Source: Psoroptes ovis
Taxonomy: Eukaryota > Arthropoda > Arachnida > Sarcoptiformes > Psoroptidae
Direction: 5' to 3'
NCBI GenBank assembly: GCA_002943765.1
Contig: PQWQ01000010.1
Span: 250,501 to 314,500, forward strand
Length of the DNA stretch: 64,000 nt
Of the stretch, positions 12,597 through 27,700 are shown one piece after another. The translations under genes were made by a program, and so were the position numbers. Each line of letters begins with the position of its first letter. Positions within the stretch are counted from its first letter, which is position 1. The notes beneath the pieces were generated by a model. It had not been told where the DNA came from. It saw nothing but the letters and a program-made list of their open reading frames with translations, and did not search any database.

Positions 12597-15500
12597 ATGT
12601 TATTATCATGCAAAAAACTATCAAATTATACACTTATTCAAGCAAATTTTTTACAAAAATTTTTACTAAATGAACAAAAATTTGTGATAAAAAATTATAA
12701 TCAAAGATATTTGCAACAACAACATTCTAATAATGTTGAATCCAAAACAGCAACGACAAAGTCGGGTCCATTATATAAAAATCTTAAAATTGGTATGATT
12801 CAAATTTTTAACGAATAATCCAATCATTTTTAACATTTATTTAAATCTAATTTAAAAATAGGTGTATTAAAAGAATCGTTCCCGAATGAGCATCGTGTTG
12901 CTATTGTGCCATCGACTGTGTCATTATTTCTGAAGAAAGATATTAAAGTTTTGGTGGAAGAAAATGCCGGTTTAGAGGCTAAATTTTTAAATAAAGACTA
13001 TGAATCTAACGGTGCATTGATTGTTGATCGTAAAGGTTTATTCAATGAATCTGATATTATTGTCAAAGTTCGACCACCGTTATTAGATGTGGAAACAAAA
13101 TTATTTCGTGATCATTCAACACTGATTAGTTTCATATTTCCAGCCCAAAATAAACAATTAGTTGAACAATTGGCTAAGAAACATATGAATGTTTTTGCTA
13201 TGGATTGTGTACCACGTATTTCGCGTGCACAAGTGTTTGATGCATTGAGTTCTATGGCAAACATTGCAGGGTATGTCTTTAATTCTATCATTAAAAAATT
13301 AAAAATTAATTTGTTTTAAAAATAGATATAAAGCAGTCATTGAAGCAGCCAATCATTTTGGCCGATTTTTCACCGGACAAATTACTGCTGCTGGCAAAAT
13401 ACCACCAGCCAAAGTATTAGTAATTGGTGGCGGCGTAGCCGGTTTATCCGCTATCGGTACAGCGAAAAACATGGGAGCCATCGTCCGTGGATTCGATACG
13501 CGTGTGGCTGTCAAAGAACAAATCGAATCATTAGGTGCAGAATTTTTAGAATTAAATTTCAAAGAATCTGGAGAAGGTATTGGTGGTTATGCCAAAGAAA
13601 TGTCCAAAGAATTTATCGAAGCTGAACATCAACTATTTCATCAGCAATGTAAAGAAGTAGATATTATCATATCGACTGCATTGATACCTGGAAAACGTGC
13701 TCCATTATTGATTACAAAAGAAATGATCATGTCAATGAAACCAGGTTCAGTTGTTGTTGATTTAGCTGCTGAAAATGGTGGTAATATTGAAACAACTAGA
13801 CCAAATGAAATATATACTCATGAACCATCAGGTGTCATACACATTGGTCTTACTGATTTGCCGTCACGCTTACCAACGCAATCATCAACATTATATTCGA
13901 ATAATATTTCGAAATTTTTATTGTCAATTTCAAAACATCAAGATTCATTCGATATCAACCTTGATGATGAAGTTGTACGTGGTTCGATAATATTAGAAAA
14001 GGGTCGATTGCTTTGGCCACCACCTCCACCCCCGAAAGAAGCATCAGCTCCTGATTCAGCTGCAAAACCTATCGAAACCAAAGTTATGGCAGCGCCGCCA
14101 AAAGAATTATTGCCTAGAGATTATTTCCGTCAAACCATGCAAACTGCATTAATGTATTCCACTGGCCTTGCATCATTGATTGGTCTCGGTGCAGTTGCAC
14201 CTAATTCGGGATTCACAACAATGGCGACAACATTTAGTTTAGCAGGAATCGCTGGTTATCATACTGTGTGGGGTGTTACACCAGCCTTACATTCACCATT
14301 AATGTCAGTGACGAATGCAATATCAGGAATCACAGCTGTCGGTGGTTTATTGCTGATGGGAGGCGGTGTAATGCCAGAAACATTGCCACAAGTTCTTGGT
14401 GCTACAGCATTAACGATTTCTACCGTTAATATAGCTGGCGGATTTTTAATCACTCAAAGAATGTTGGACATGTTTAAACGTCCTACTGATCCACCAGAAT
14501 ATAATTACCTTTATGGAATACCTGCAACTGCATTCACTGGACTGTACGTATGGGCAGCACTCAACGGATTTGAACATGTCCATCAAATGGCTTATTTAGG
14601 CGCATCACTTTGTTGCGTCGGAGCATTAGCTGGTTTGAGTTCTCAAAAAACAGCAAGACTCGGCAATGCTTTGGGCATGATTGGTGTCACTGGTGGTTTA
14701 GCTGCAACATTGGGACCTATGAGTCTGACACCCGAACTATTAACGCAAATAACTGCTTGTATGACTGGAGGTGGTTTGCTTGGTCTTTTAATTGCAAAAA
14801 AACTGGAAATTACCGATTTACCACAATTAGTTGCTGCTTTCCACTCACTGGTTGGCATGGCTGCAGTTCTCACATGTTTTGCTACATATCTCCATGATTT
14901 TCCAACCTTAGCTTCCGACCCAGCAGCGATGACAATCAAGACAGCATTATTCTTAGGAACATTCATTGGCGGAATAACATTCAGTGGATCATTGATTGCT
15001 TATGGTAAACTTCAAGGATTATTAGACACGGCACCGACGTTATTACCAGGACGTCATGTCATAAATTCAGCAATGATGTTAGCTTCGGCTGGTTCTATGG
15101 GTTATTTCTTAATGGATCCATCAAAGATGGCTGGATTGTCATCATTGGGCACAGCTGCAGCTCTGTCAACTGTATTAGGCGTTACTTTGACATCAGCAAT
15201 CGGTGGTGCTGATATGCCTGTCGTAATTACCGTATTGAACAGTTATAGTGGATGGGCATTATGTGCTGAAGGCTTCATGCTCAACAATAATTTAATGACA
15301 ATTGTTGGCGCATTGATTGGATCAAGTGGTGCCATTCTTTCTTACATAATGTGTAAAGTATGTAATATTCATTCAATTAACTTTTATTCGATGTCAAAAA
15401 TTTATTATGTTAATCGTTAATTAATAGGCCATGAATAGATCATTGCCAAATGTTATATTAGGCGGATTCGGTCAAACTGGACCAACGTCATCACGTGCCA

Positions 15501-16045
15501 TTACTGGAACGCACACTGAATGGAATGTTGAACAAACAGTGGATGCTATTAAAGATGCAAAAAATATAATTATTACACCAGGTTATGGCTTATGCGTGGC
15601 AAAAGCACAATATCCACTAGCTGAAATGATACAAATTTTAAGGAAACAAGGTAAAAATGTACGATTTGGCATTCATCCAGTTGCCGGTAGAATGCCTGGA
15701 CAATTGAATGTATTATTGGCTGAAGCTGGTGTGCCATACGATATTGTTTTGGAGATGGATGAAATCAATGACGATTTCAATGACACTGACTTGACATTGG
15801 TAATCGGAGCAAATGATACAGTCAATTCAGCAGCCGAAGATGATCCAGAATCAATAATAGCAGGAATGCCTGTATTACGGGTATGGAAATCTAAACAAGT
15901 TATAGTTATGAAACGAAGCCTTGGTGTTGGTTACGCAGCTGTTGACAATCCAATATTCTTCAATCCAAACACAGCAATGTTATTAGGTGATGCTAAAAAA
16001 ACTTGTGATGCTTTATTGAACAAAATCAAGGATACATATGAATGA
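12597..16045 (+). CDS. NNT: NAD(P) transhydrogenase, mitochondrial (complete)
   Basis: Four exons: 12597-12792, 12862-13270, 13326-15357 and 15428-16045, in agreeing phases; 1084 residues, close to the usual animal length. Residues 1 to about 60 are basic and hydroxylated, as expected of a mitochondrial targeting sequence. Domain I (NAD-binding) starts at GVLKESFPNEHRVAIVPS and includes PRISRAQVFDALSSMANIAG and the Rossmann loop VLVIGGGVAGL. A Pro/Ala linker (PPPPPPKEASAPDSAAKP) leads to the multi-helix membrane domain. Exon 4 encodes domain III (NADPH-binding), with NVILGGFGQTGP, PGYGLCVAKAQYP and KRSLGVGYAAVDNP. In animals NNT uses the proton gradient of the inner mitochondrial membrane to reduce NADP+ with NADH. 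No frameshift or missing motif was seen. An ATTAAA hexamer lies about 33 bp after the stop and an AATAAA near 17489, beyond the tandem array. Confidence 0.98.
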
Positions 16046-16149
16046 ACCATTGGCTTTGAAAAAAAACTGAATTTTTTATTAAAAGAGATATAACTCTACT
16101 ATTTAAAGCAAATAATTCCAAGGGTATAGGCTTTGGAAATTTTTGAATT

Positions 16150-17180
16150 TTTCGAAAAAATCTAAGGCTATCCATCGTCAAAATTTTTCAAAAAATCGAA
16201 AAAATCTAAGGCTATCCATCGTCAAAATTTTTCAAAAAATCGAAAAAATCTAAGGCTATACATCGTCAAAATTTTCAAATTTTTCGAAAAAATCTAAGGC
16301 TATCCATCGACAAAATTTTTGAATTTTTCGAAAAAATCTAAGGCTATCTATCGTCAAAATTTTTGAATTTTTCGAAAAAATCTAAGGCTATCCATCGTCA
16401 AAATTTTCAAATTTTTCGAAAAAATCTAAGGCTATCCATCGACAAAATTTTTCAAAAAATCGAAAAAATCTAAGGCTATACATCGTCAAAATTTTCAAAT
16501 TTTTCGAAAAAATCTAAGGCTATCCATCGTCAAAATTTTTGAATTTTTCGAAAAAATCTAAGGCTATCCATCGTCAAAATTTTCAAATTTTTCGAAAAAA
16601 TCTAAGGCTATCCATCGACAAAATTTTTCAAAAAATCGAAAAAATCTAAGGCTATACATCGTCAAAATTTTCAAATTTTTCGAAAAAATCTAAGGCTATC
16701 CATCGACAAAATTTTTCAAAAAATCGAAAAAATCTAAGGCTATCTATCGTCAAAATTTTTGAATTTTTCGAAAAAATCTAAGGCTATCCATCGTCAAAAT
16801 TTTTCAAAAAATCGAAAAAATCTAAGGCTATCCATCGTCAAAATTTTTCAAAAAATCGAAAAAATCTAAGGCTATCTATCGTCAAAATTTTTGAATTTTT
16901 CGAAAAAATCTAAGGCTATCCATTGTCAAAATTTTCAAATTTTTCGAAAAAATCTAAGGCTATCCATCGTCAAAATTTTTCAAAAAATCGAAAAAATCTA
17001 AGGCTATCCATCGTCAAAATTTTTCAAAAAATCGAAAAAATCTAAGGCTATCCATCGTCAAAATTTTCAAATTTTTCGAAAAAATCTAAGGCTATCTATC
17101 GTCAAAATTTTTGAATTTTTCGAAAAAATCTAAGGCTATCCATCGTCAAAATTTTTCAAAAAATCGAAAAAATATAAGGC
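16150..17180. repeat. ~44-bp tandem repeat array between convergent NNT and cadherin genes
   Basis: About 23 full units plus one degenerate unit (AAATATAAGGCTTTATAA) were counted by the marker TCTAAGGCTATCCATCGTCA. The spacer between markers exists in recurring variants (TTTTTCAAAAAATCGAAAAA, TTTTTGAATTTTTCGAAAAA, TTTTCAAATTTTTCGAAAAA). The point variants CTATCTATC, CTATACATC and CATCGACA recur in separate units, so variants have spread along the array. The A/T parts of each unit are self-complementary. No ORF crosses it. Confidence 0.95.
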
Positions 17181-17605
17181 TTTATAAATTTTTTAGAATT
17201 TAAAAAAAAATTTCAAAAGTATTTTAACGATTCAATTTTAAAATTTTCTTTATTTTAATACAAAAAATCATTTCGATTGAGTAGAATATATTTTGAAAAA
17301 AAAAAACAAAATAGATATGCTTATTTAAGTACATAAAAAAATACCAAAAAATGGCAAATTAAAATTTTCTTGTTAGAATAAAAAAGTTACGGATTGAAGG
17401 ATTGTCTTTTTGCATATTGATTTTCCATGTTGCATTTGTTATCATCAAACGATGATAAATGATTGATCCTATTTGTCAGTCAATCAAAAATAAATATTAG
17501 TTATAACCAAATAGATGTGATAAATGATTATATATGAATGTGTTTGAGCATATTAATGGCAGTGTCATTTTTTTGAATACATTGTAAAAAATTGCTAAAT
17601 GTCGT

Positions 17606-18790
17606 CTATGATTGATGACGATCGGATGTTTTAGATTTCCTTGATGACCAACTAGTGCCTGAAAATGAATTGTGTGATCGTCCTGAACCACGTGAATAGC
17701 CAGACCTTTAATGTATGGAAAGACACATTAAAAATGGATGAATTTGAATAATGAATTTACCAATCATTAGTAGCATCATGTACAGGTATCTGAGATAGAT
17801 TTGTCTTCGAATATCTTTCGGAATATGGAGGACTGCGTGGTGGATTCAATGCGGATGCACCATCAGGCGGTGATACTTGACGACTTTTCGCAGATATTTC
17901 TGTATGTGCTGACCGTCCATCTAATATACTACCATTGCGTTTGAATGAATTAATACTTTCCATGTAATCACCATTACTACATGAAATTGGAAATAATTAG
18001 TGAAATAATGAATCAATTTATCGGATAAACATACCCATAACCTTCACATGAATAATTGGAAATATTACCGACAGGTATACCACGACTACCGTAAATTGAT
18101 TTAGGTCCTGCCATCAATGGATTTTTAATGTTATATAAATTTTGCTGTTCCCATGTTGTTTGTCTTTGACGTATTTTTCTACACAAAATAAACAACAATT
18201 TCAAAACAAATAATTGCCATTATAATTGTAGAGTAATTAAAATTAAATGATAAAAATCTCTTACCTTTCTTTACATGATGAACAAAGCAATGCAATCGCT
18301 AAAACAGTGCCCAAAAATATAACCGATGATAATGCAATGATAGCAATTTCAGTTGCACCCATTTGACTAATTTTCTCTTGAACAGTTACACCTTGAATTC
18401 TTCGTATACGAAAAGAACGTAAATTTTCAACAATTTGCTGAGAATTTTTTCGAAACACACTAATTATCATAAGAAAAGAGGGAAATAATTAATTCATTGA
18501 CAAATAATCAATACTAATCAAATAATAATGGCAATTACAATTACTTACTCTAAAAGTGTTTCAGTATCAATTATTTCATTAGTTTCTTTATTTACAGCAT
18601 ACAAAAATATATCAGTCGAATGTGTTTCTTGTACATCACCTTCAATATGAGGACCTAATTTGGCTAATTTTACATCGAAATCAGTCGTATTACTCAAATA
18701 ATTGATAATTTCTGGATATTTTTTCTCGATAGTGATCGGTTCACGATCAGCAACAAATAATATCATTTTTGTTTCAGGTAAAACATGTAT
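17606..18790 (-). CDS. Cadherin 3' exons: membrane-adjacent domain, transmembrane helix and cytoplasmic tail
   Basis: Five exons (18790-18549, 18459-18265, 18178-18035, 17976-17761, 17705-17606). The first two encode a non-cadherin segment (EIINYLSNTTDFDVKLAKL ... DIFLYAVNKETNEIID). It resembles the membrane-adjacent domain found before the membrane in protocadherin-15/CDH23-type proteins; that is a family inference. The helix is IAIIALSSVIFLGTVLAIAL. The tail starts CKERKIRQRQTTWEQQNLYN, then carries KNPLMAGPKSIYGSRG and Ser/Arg-rich sequence, ending SDRHQS. I see no catenin-binding motif and no classical PDZ-ligand terminus. Translation stops at 17606-17608; a minus-strand AATAAA lies near 17252-17257. 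Confidence 0.85.
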
Positions 18791-21700
18791 CTAATTAATC
18801 AATAATGAAGAGAAAAACAATTGAATATCATAATGTTGTTCATGCATGATGCATGTGTCACTTACAAATACAGTTGTTGTTGCTGAATTACCATTTTCAC
18901 TACCTTCACAATCGGTTGCTTTCACATCGAAACCATACATTTTACCGCCATCCAAATTGAATGTGACCATCGAGCGTATGTCACCGTTGATAGGATCAAT
19001 ATAAAATTTAGTATGTGAATCATCACCACGTGATAATAATTCATAACGTATGGCTGCATTCAAGCCAATATCTGCATCTTTTGCCTATACAATGTTCAAG
19101 TTGAAAAAACAATTATTTTTAGTGTTAGTCATGTTCAAAAAAAATTTAAAATATTTGAATAACATATGAGAAAAATACATACAGTCACTTTAATCACTTT
19201 AAAACCAAACGATGCTTCCAATGGTATGGCAGCAACGATTGGATGATTATTATTTTCAAATATTGGTACATTATCATTTTCGTCCAATACATGTACGACA
19301 ACCAATGCTTCATCATATGCCAAATGATTATTATGTATTTCAGTTGTTGTTAAGTGTTGATACAATGCATTTATATCACGTCGGCCAACACGATGTCGAT
19401 GTATTACGTTTTCAGCTTTTATTTTCAAATGATAAACATCTTTCTTTTCACGATCTAAACTTTTCATCAATAATAGGCGGCCATTCTCATGTTCAATTTT
19501 AAATGTACCTTTTTTCATTTGTAAAAAAACGATAAGTGTTATAAACATAATTTAATTATAAATCATTTAAAATTACACCAAGACTACAACTTTAGCGAAC
19601 TTACCTCTATAATCTGAACCAACAATACGATAATGTGGTGATTTTCGAGCAATTTCATCCGTCGAATTAAGATCAATCAATAAGATTGGTGTCAATTGAT
19701 TTTCTTTAACCGATACTTCATATAAACGTTGTGGGAACAATCGTACACCTTGTCCAGTGCCTACAATTATGTTTACCTGTTTGAAAAAATATGAATTTGA
19801 AAATTGAATTTAATAATAATTTTCAACACATACTTCAGCAGTATCCGATTTAGGTGGTTCACTATCATCTTCAGATTTGACTATTAAACGATAATGATTA
19901 CGATAATTACTATCTAAAGGTTTGACTAGTTTTATTTTGCCACTATTTTTATCAATCGAAAATGCATCAATTTCATCCGAATCTATGAATAAATTTTTTA
20001 AATTTTAAATTTAAAATAATTTTGAAATTTTCAAAAACTAGGAAACATACTCAAAAGATAGTATTTAAATGGTCCATCACCAGCATCTAATTTATAGACA
20101 ATATCACCTGGTTTAGCATTTTCAGCCACTTCAACTGTATATACTGCTTTGGAAAAATCTGGCACCGAATCCGGTGTATCGGCAACCGTAACCCATAATT
20201 TCGCTGTGGACGATAATGATGGCTGCCCCTTATCGTAAGCAATCACAGTTATGTTGTAGAAATTTTTTTCTTCGAAATCTAATGTCGACAATGTCCATAC
20301 AGTTCCATCTATTTTCATTTATTGATTGAAAATTTATTGAATATTCAATGAATCTGATCAGATTGATGTATGTACCTTTTCCATCGATATAAAATTTATT
20401 ATCATGTCCAGCACCTAATCGATAAAATACTTGTCCATTTTCGCCCAAATCCGGATCAAATGCAGCAATCTGTGTTACTTTATGTCCTGGATCTAAATTC
20501 TCCGGTACATGTGCTAAATATGGATCGGTGTAGAAACGTGGTTTTTCATCATTTTTATCCAACTAATACATCATGTCATTTAGAGCAACAATAACAACAA
20601 CAACAAAAAAAAAGAATGTAAAAATAGATTTATTTTATAAATGATTATTATTATTATTATTTATAATGATGTAATGAGTGAACGAAACAAACGATTGAAT
20701 TGAATTGAAATGAAAAAATAAATAAATACAATGAAACAATTGAACAATTATTATTATTATTTATTATTTACTTACAATTGTAATTTTAACTTCAACACTT
20801 GAATTGCTTGGAGGTTCACCATAATCTAAAGCCTAATTTTAAACAGAACAAAACAAAAAACAAAACAAACAATTGAATTTGAACAAGTGAAAAAAAAATA
20901 AAATAAACAATAGATATCATCAGTAGATAATTATAGTTAGTTAGTAAATAAATAAATAAATAAAATAATTATCAATTACTACGAACCGTTACTTCAAATG
21001 TATATATTTCTCTTTGTTCACGATCAATGAAACCTTGTGCAAACAATTCACCAGTATGTACATCGATTGAAAATGGAAAATCTTGTGGAAACAAATGGAA
21101 TCAATTTTGTAATCAATAATCATGTATAATGGAAAAAAACATTAGAATTAAATTTAAATTTGAAATTACGCACCTGATGCAACATTTGATGAAATAATAT
21201 ATTCTACAAGACCATTTCGTCCAATATCTTCATCTCTAGCTCTTAATACGCCTAATTTAACTCTATCATTTGTATAATTACTTTCGGCAATACTGAAACT
21301 ATATGATTGAGAATCGAATGTTGGCCTATGATTATTTACCTATGTGTATTTGTGTTGATAAAATTAGATCGTATTCAAATTTGAGAATAATTGGGGATAA
21401 AACATACATCAATAATAGTAACATTAACAGTGGTACGTGCCGACAATCCACCACCATCAACAGCTGACACATTCATGAAATAAATGGTTCCCGGTTTCAA
21501 TGAACCAACGACAAATATTTCACCAGTCAAACGATCGATACGAATGTCACCATTACCACCGCCAGTAATGTAGTATTGTATTTTAGAATTGACACCTTCA
21601 TCAATATCGGTGGCTCGTACTTCGACAACTTTTGATCCTGGTTTCGCTATCTCCGGTAACAATACAAATAATGGACCATGTTGAAAGATAGGTGCATTAT

Positions 21701-24700
21701 CATTTTCATCTTCAACATTGATCACTAAATCGGTGGCCGAACTCAAGCCACCCATGTCTTTGGCGATGATTTTGAATTTATATGCTGCACGTGTTTCACG
21801 ATCCAATACTTGATTTGATTCAATCGGTGTGAATATGACTGAACCAGAATTCAAAATGGTGAACATTTCAGCATTTTCACCCGATAATGAATATTCAATC
21901 ATAGAATTATTACCAATATCATTATCGATTGCTTTGATCATCGGAACAATATGTACAGCTGTGCCTGCTTTTGAATTTTCTTTGATAGTTCCAGAATATG
22001 AATGTGGAAATGTTGGCACTTGATCGTTTTCATCCAAAACATCAATAATCACTTCACTAACACTAACTTTTAATGTTGGATGTTTTTCCTCGATTTTCAC
22101 AGTGAATACATATTTATTACGTTTTTCACGATCCAGACCAATTTTGGTGAATATTTCACCATCAGATGTTATATTGAATATTGAACGCATTTCAGAATTA
22201 ACAATTGTATAACGTTTCGATGATTTGGCACGATGTTTACGTGGTTTCAAATCGACTTTACCAACAAAATGATTTTTGAGATTTTCACGAATTTCAAAAC
22301 GATAAAATGCTTGTTCAAAACGTGGATCGCGTTCTTCAGCTTCATTGATTATTATGTTCAGTAATGTATTTGATTTCCATAAACCATCAAATACTTCGAC
22401 TGTGATTGAATATTGTTGACTTTCCGATACATCTAATTGCCTTGATACATTGACAATGCCATTGGTTGGATTAATGGAGAATGGTACATTACCAGTATTT
22501 GGTGAAAATGAATATACAAGATTTGTTAATGCTGCTGAATCGACATCAGTAGCTTTTAGTTCAGTCAGAATCATACCAACGGCAGAATCTTCCGAAATGA
22601 AATGATAGTAAACATCCTTTTCAAATTTAGGAGGTGAATCATTAATGTCCTGGATGATGACGGCAACCATTGTTTTGCCAATGCGAGGTGGTATACCTTT
22701 ATCTTTGGCAGCAATAAATACCAAATGTAATGCAGCTTCTGGTACATTATATTTTTCACGATCTAATTCGGATACGACAGTAAGCAATGGTCCACCTTCA
22801 TCAACATCCAAACGAAATTCCCCATTCGAATTGCCATCGATGATATAAACTTCCATTTGTCTATTGATTCCATCATCATAATCAACAACTGGCAAACGTA
22901 AACGTGTACCAACACTTGTAGGGCCTTCGGTAACATTCAACATGAATGTTTCATTTAAAAAAGTCGGTGTCCAATCATTTTCATCTAAAATAATGATATG
23001 GACACTTGTCCAACCAGTATTGTTGGCTGAATCAATGGCAACCACTTTCAACACATGTGCGGGTGATTTTTCTCGATCAGGTGATTCTTTCACCGAAATG
23101 ACACCAGTTTTTGTTTCCATATGAAACAATTCATCTTGATTACCGGCAACTATGAAATATTTCAATTTACCATCATCGATTTCATCATTATCTTTGGCCG
23201 TTAATGTTGTAATTACATGACCAACTGGAGTATTTTCTTTCAAATCAACCATATATTCTGATTGCAAAAACATTGGACTATTATCATTAATATCTTCGAT
23301 CAATATTTTCACACGAATATTGGCCGTACATTTAGCATTTGATGCCGAAATAGTCAGTGTGTAAATGCCTTGCAAGAATTTTGCCATACGATCGCGATCA
23401 ATCGGTCGTTTAATTTTCAATGTAACATTTTTAGGAACATCATTCTCGGTGATTGTATCAATGTAGAAATTATCATTTGAATTATCTTCAGTTATTTGAT
23501 ACAATATATTTTGTCCATTGTATTTATTCATATCGATCAGCATTAAATCATTGATAACAATCATATTGATTGGTGAATTTTCCTCGATTGAAGCATAATA
23601 TTCAGAGTACGGGAATTTAGGACATTTGGTATTGGTTTCGGATAATTTAATTACAACACTTGCTTCACTGAAACGTTTCATATCATTTTTATTGTGTGCT
23701 TCAACAATAAAATGATAAGTACTTTCTTTTGTATTCAAATATTCAATACGAGAGGTAGAATAAATACGACCAGTATCATGATCAATTGCAAATCTTTTCG
23801 TACGAGTATTCGTTAGATTATACCAAATTTGTCCACCACTTGGTATTTTTGCTTTAGGCATCAACACCGTACGGCCAGGATCAATTACATCGTCTAATTG
23901 TACATAATATTGTGTCGATGTAAATATAGGCATTGTTTCTTCGACCAGATCATTATAAACTTCAATCTGTATGTCAATCGAACTGGATAATGGATTTTTA
24001 ATCGCTTTATCTCGGACAACAATTTTAAATATATCATGATGTGGCATTAATTTTTGCAGCGCATATATTTGTCCATTTGTTGGATTAATTGTAAATAATG
24101 GATTTGGTGGTTCAATTGAATAGTGTAATACATTATTACCATTTTCACTACTATCCAAATCGATTGCTTGAACTGTATAAATTATTTCTTCATTCGGTGA
24201 TACGGTTTGAGGTACACGAATCACTTTCGGTATGGATAATATTTCTGGTCGATGATCATTGGTGTCGATGACACGTATCTGTACAACAGTCGTTATGAAT
24301 TGTGAATCTTTTGCTTCATCACGTGCTTCGACAAGTATTTCATGAAATTTCATTGTTTCATAATCTAACGGTGCTATTAACATGATTTGTCCAGAATCTT
24401 TATCAATACGAAATGCCGATGGATTCGTTGATTTGATGATACGATAATTAATTTTACCTGCTTTGCCTTGATCAGGATCACTTGCATGTACGATGGCCAA
24501 CAAAATGCCTGAAAGATTTTCTTCAACTTCAACTGAATAATAAAATTGATCAAATTTCGGTGGATGATTGTGGGTATTCGATGATCGAACAACCAATAAT
24601 GCTTTGCCAATATTAGGCGTAATACCATGATCTTGCGCAAACACTTCCATTTCGAATGTGAAATTTTGTTTAGTTGCTGGGAAATTCGACACTAAGCGTA

Positions 24701-27700
24701 CGAGGCCAGTTTTTGAATCAATTTCAAACATTCCATGTGTATTTTTGATCCAATAAGTAACTTCACCATTGTTTGCCATATCAGGATCATTTGCATGTAC
24801 TTGTATGACTGTTTGTCCTGGATGTGAATCAAATGGTATTGAAACAATATATTTTTGTTGCTCAAATATTGGCTGATTATCATTTTCATCCAACACTTCA
24901 ATCGATACTGGCACATTTGTTTCATATTTACCATCATTGGCAATTACGAAAAATTCATAACGTTCTTGTTGTTCACGATCCAATACTTTTTTCGTACAAA
25001 GATCACCAGTTAATTTATTTATTTGAAATGATTGACTATCACGATTATTGTTTAAAAAATAATTAATACTATCGACCGAATCTTTTGAATCGGCTTCAAT
25101 TTTCAAAAAACAATATCCAGCCGGTTTATTTTCATTAATTGAAATTGTATATGAAGGTTTATTGAACACTGGTGGATGATTATCTATTAACAATTATTTG
25201 ATTGTTATTAAAAAAATTGAAAATAAAGGCGAGAAAATAGTGTTAAAATAGCTTAATTACATATTTATGATTCTAATAAATTGAAAAAATTAAATTACTC
25301 ACTTATATCTTTAACATCAATCGTAACAATAGTCAAGCCGACCAATGGTGTTTGATGAGAATCTTTTGCTTGTATCAGTAATGAATACTGTTTTTGTTTA
25401 TCATAATCGATCAAAGACCATTTACCATCATTCACTCGTATTTGTCCATTTTGTTCATCAATTTTAAATAAATCATTATCATTACCACCAACAATTGAAT
25501 ATGTGATCGTATTATTCTGTAAATCTTTATCAATAGCTTTTACTTGTACGATTGGCTGCTGTTGCATCTGTTTTATTCTCGCCATTTCATCATCATCATC
25601 ATCATCATCGTTTGCCAAATCATTCAATGATTCCATTACAAAGCCATTATAATTGTTCGAAGTGAATGTTGGTGGATAATCATTACTTTCTTGAACGCGT
25701 ACAATAATCTGAACACCGAGACTGAAATTCTGTGGCAAGCCATCATCGGTTGCACGTACAACAAATTGATATTGTGTTTTACCATCCAAAGGTTTCTTAA
25801 CATAAATACGGCCAGTATCGGATTCGATTGTAAAATAATCATAATCTTCATCATGAATTGAATAGAAAACATTATTTCCATCATCATCGGTTGCTTTTAC
25901 ATGTCCAACATTAGTGCCTTCTACAGCTTTTTCTTGTACATAGAATTCATATGGTAACCCAATGAATTTGGGTGAAAATTCATTGATATTCGCTACGAAT
26001 ATATTCACTTTTGCCGAACTCCATCGTGGTTCTTCACCTCCATCAGCTGCATATAAATCAAATTCTAATTGATTTCGTGATTCATAATCTAATGGTTTTT
26101 GCAGCGTAATTGCACCGCTCGTATGATTGATTGAGAAATATGATGTATCAATTTCGTTTCCTTCAATTTTATAGAAAGATATTTTTCCATTTTTATCCGA
26201 ATCATTATCGGTTACACGGAAAAATGATGGTAATGATGTACCTGGTGGTAAACTTTCCGGTAATTCAAGACCATAACGATCTTCATTGAATTTTGGTGAA
26301 TTATCATTAACATCGGTTATTTCGATGACAACCGGTACAGAGCTATTGAATGTATTTATCGATAACATATCACGTGCCATTATTTTAAATTCAAATAATT
26401 TTTCATTCGATGGTGGATCAAAATCGATCATATCGATCACAATTATTTCACCCGTTTTTGGATTAATATTGAATTTAGAAAGACCATTGTTGTTATTATT
26501 ATCACTATAATTAATGGTGGGTATGCCGGCATTTTCATCTTTATCCTTTGATGAATGTTCAATCCAATAAACAATATCTTGTTCTTGTTCGGATCGTTTT
26601 GGATTCGTAGCATGTACCGACCCGATCAGCGTACCACGCGGTAAATTTTCTGGTATTTTAAAATGATAAAGTTGTTGCTCAAAAACAACGATTTCATCAT
26701 TGATATCTTTTACTTTGATCACAACTTCAACCGATGGATTAACAATGTCGGCTGAATTTGGTCCTTGAAATGGCCGTAAATTACGTGCAGCAACAAATAA
26801 TTTATATTGTGATTGACGTTCATAATTTAATCGTTCAGATGTTGTAATAATACCATTATCAGTATTAATATTAAATGTATTATCTTCATTACCGGCTAAT
26901 ATCAAATACTTAACCACAGCATTATCACCGACATCCAGATCATGTGCTTGTATACGGAATATTTCGACAGGTGGCTCAAGTTCTTCTAACACTTCAATTT
27001 CATAATTTGATTGATTGAAATAAGGAGCATTATCATTAATGTCTTCGATTGTGATGACAATTTTAGTACTACCACTCAATTGGGGTGTACCACCATCATA
27101 AGCAATTACTATAAATTCAATTTTAGATTCTTGTTCACGGTCCATTTTCGTTCGTGTACGTATATTACCATTCAATTGTTCAATGTAAAACAATTCATTT
27201 GCATGATCACCAATGATGGAATAATGTATTTCAGAATTTTTACCTGAATCACGATCGATTGCTAAGACGGTGCCGACAGTTAGATTTGAACTCAGTTCTT
27301 CGACAATCGTAAAATTATAAATATCATGAGTGAATTGTGGCGGATTGTCATTGATGTCGACTAAATTAACTAAAAGTGGTGCAACAGCCGTATTAATACC
27401 ATCCGATACCTGTACTAATAAATCATATGATTGTTTCACTTCATAATCCAAAACAGCCGATGTATAAACTTTGCCAGACTTTGAATCAATTATGAATTGT
27501 TTGTCATCATTACCGGCAACAATCGAATATTCTAACATTGTATCAATTTGATCGGCATCTTGTGCAACGATTTGAGTTACATATGCACCTTCGGGTAATG
27601 ATTCACCAACATATGCTTCGAATGGTGCTCCAATAAATTCCGGCACCGAATTATTGATATCAGTTACATTCACACGAATTATTGCAACAGCCGTACGACG

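Noticed and set aside
14259..14966. Minus- and alternate-frame ORFs within NNT
   Set aside because: They are shadows of the real NNT frame, which is intact.
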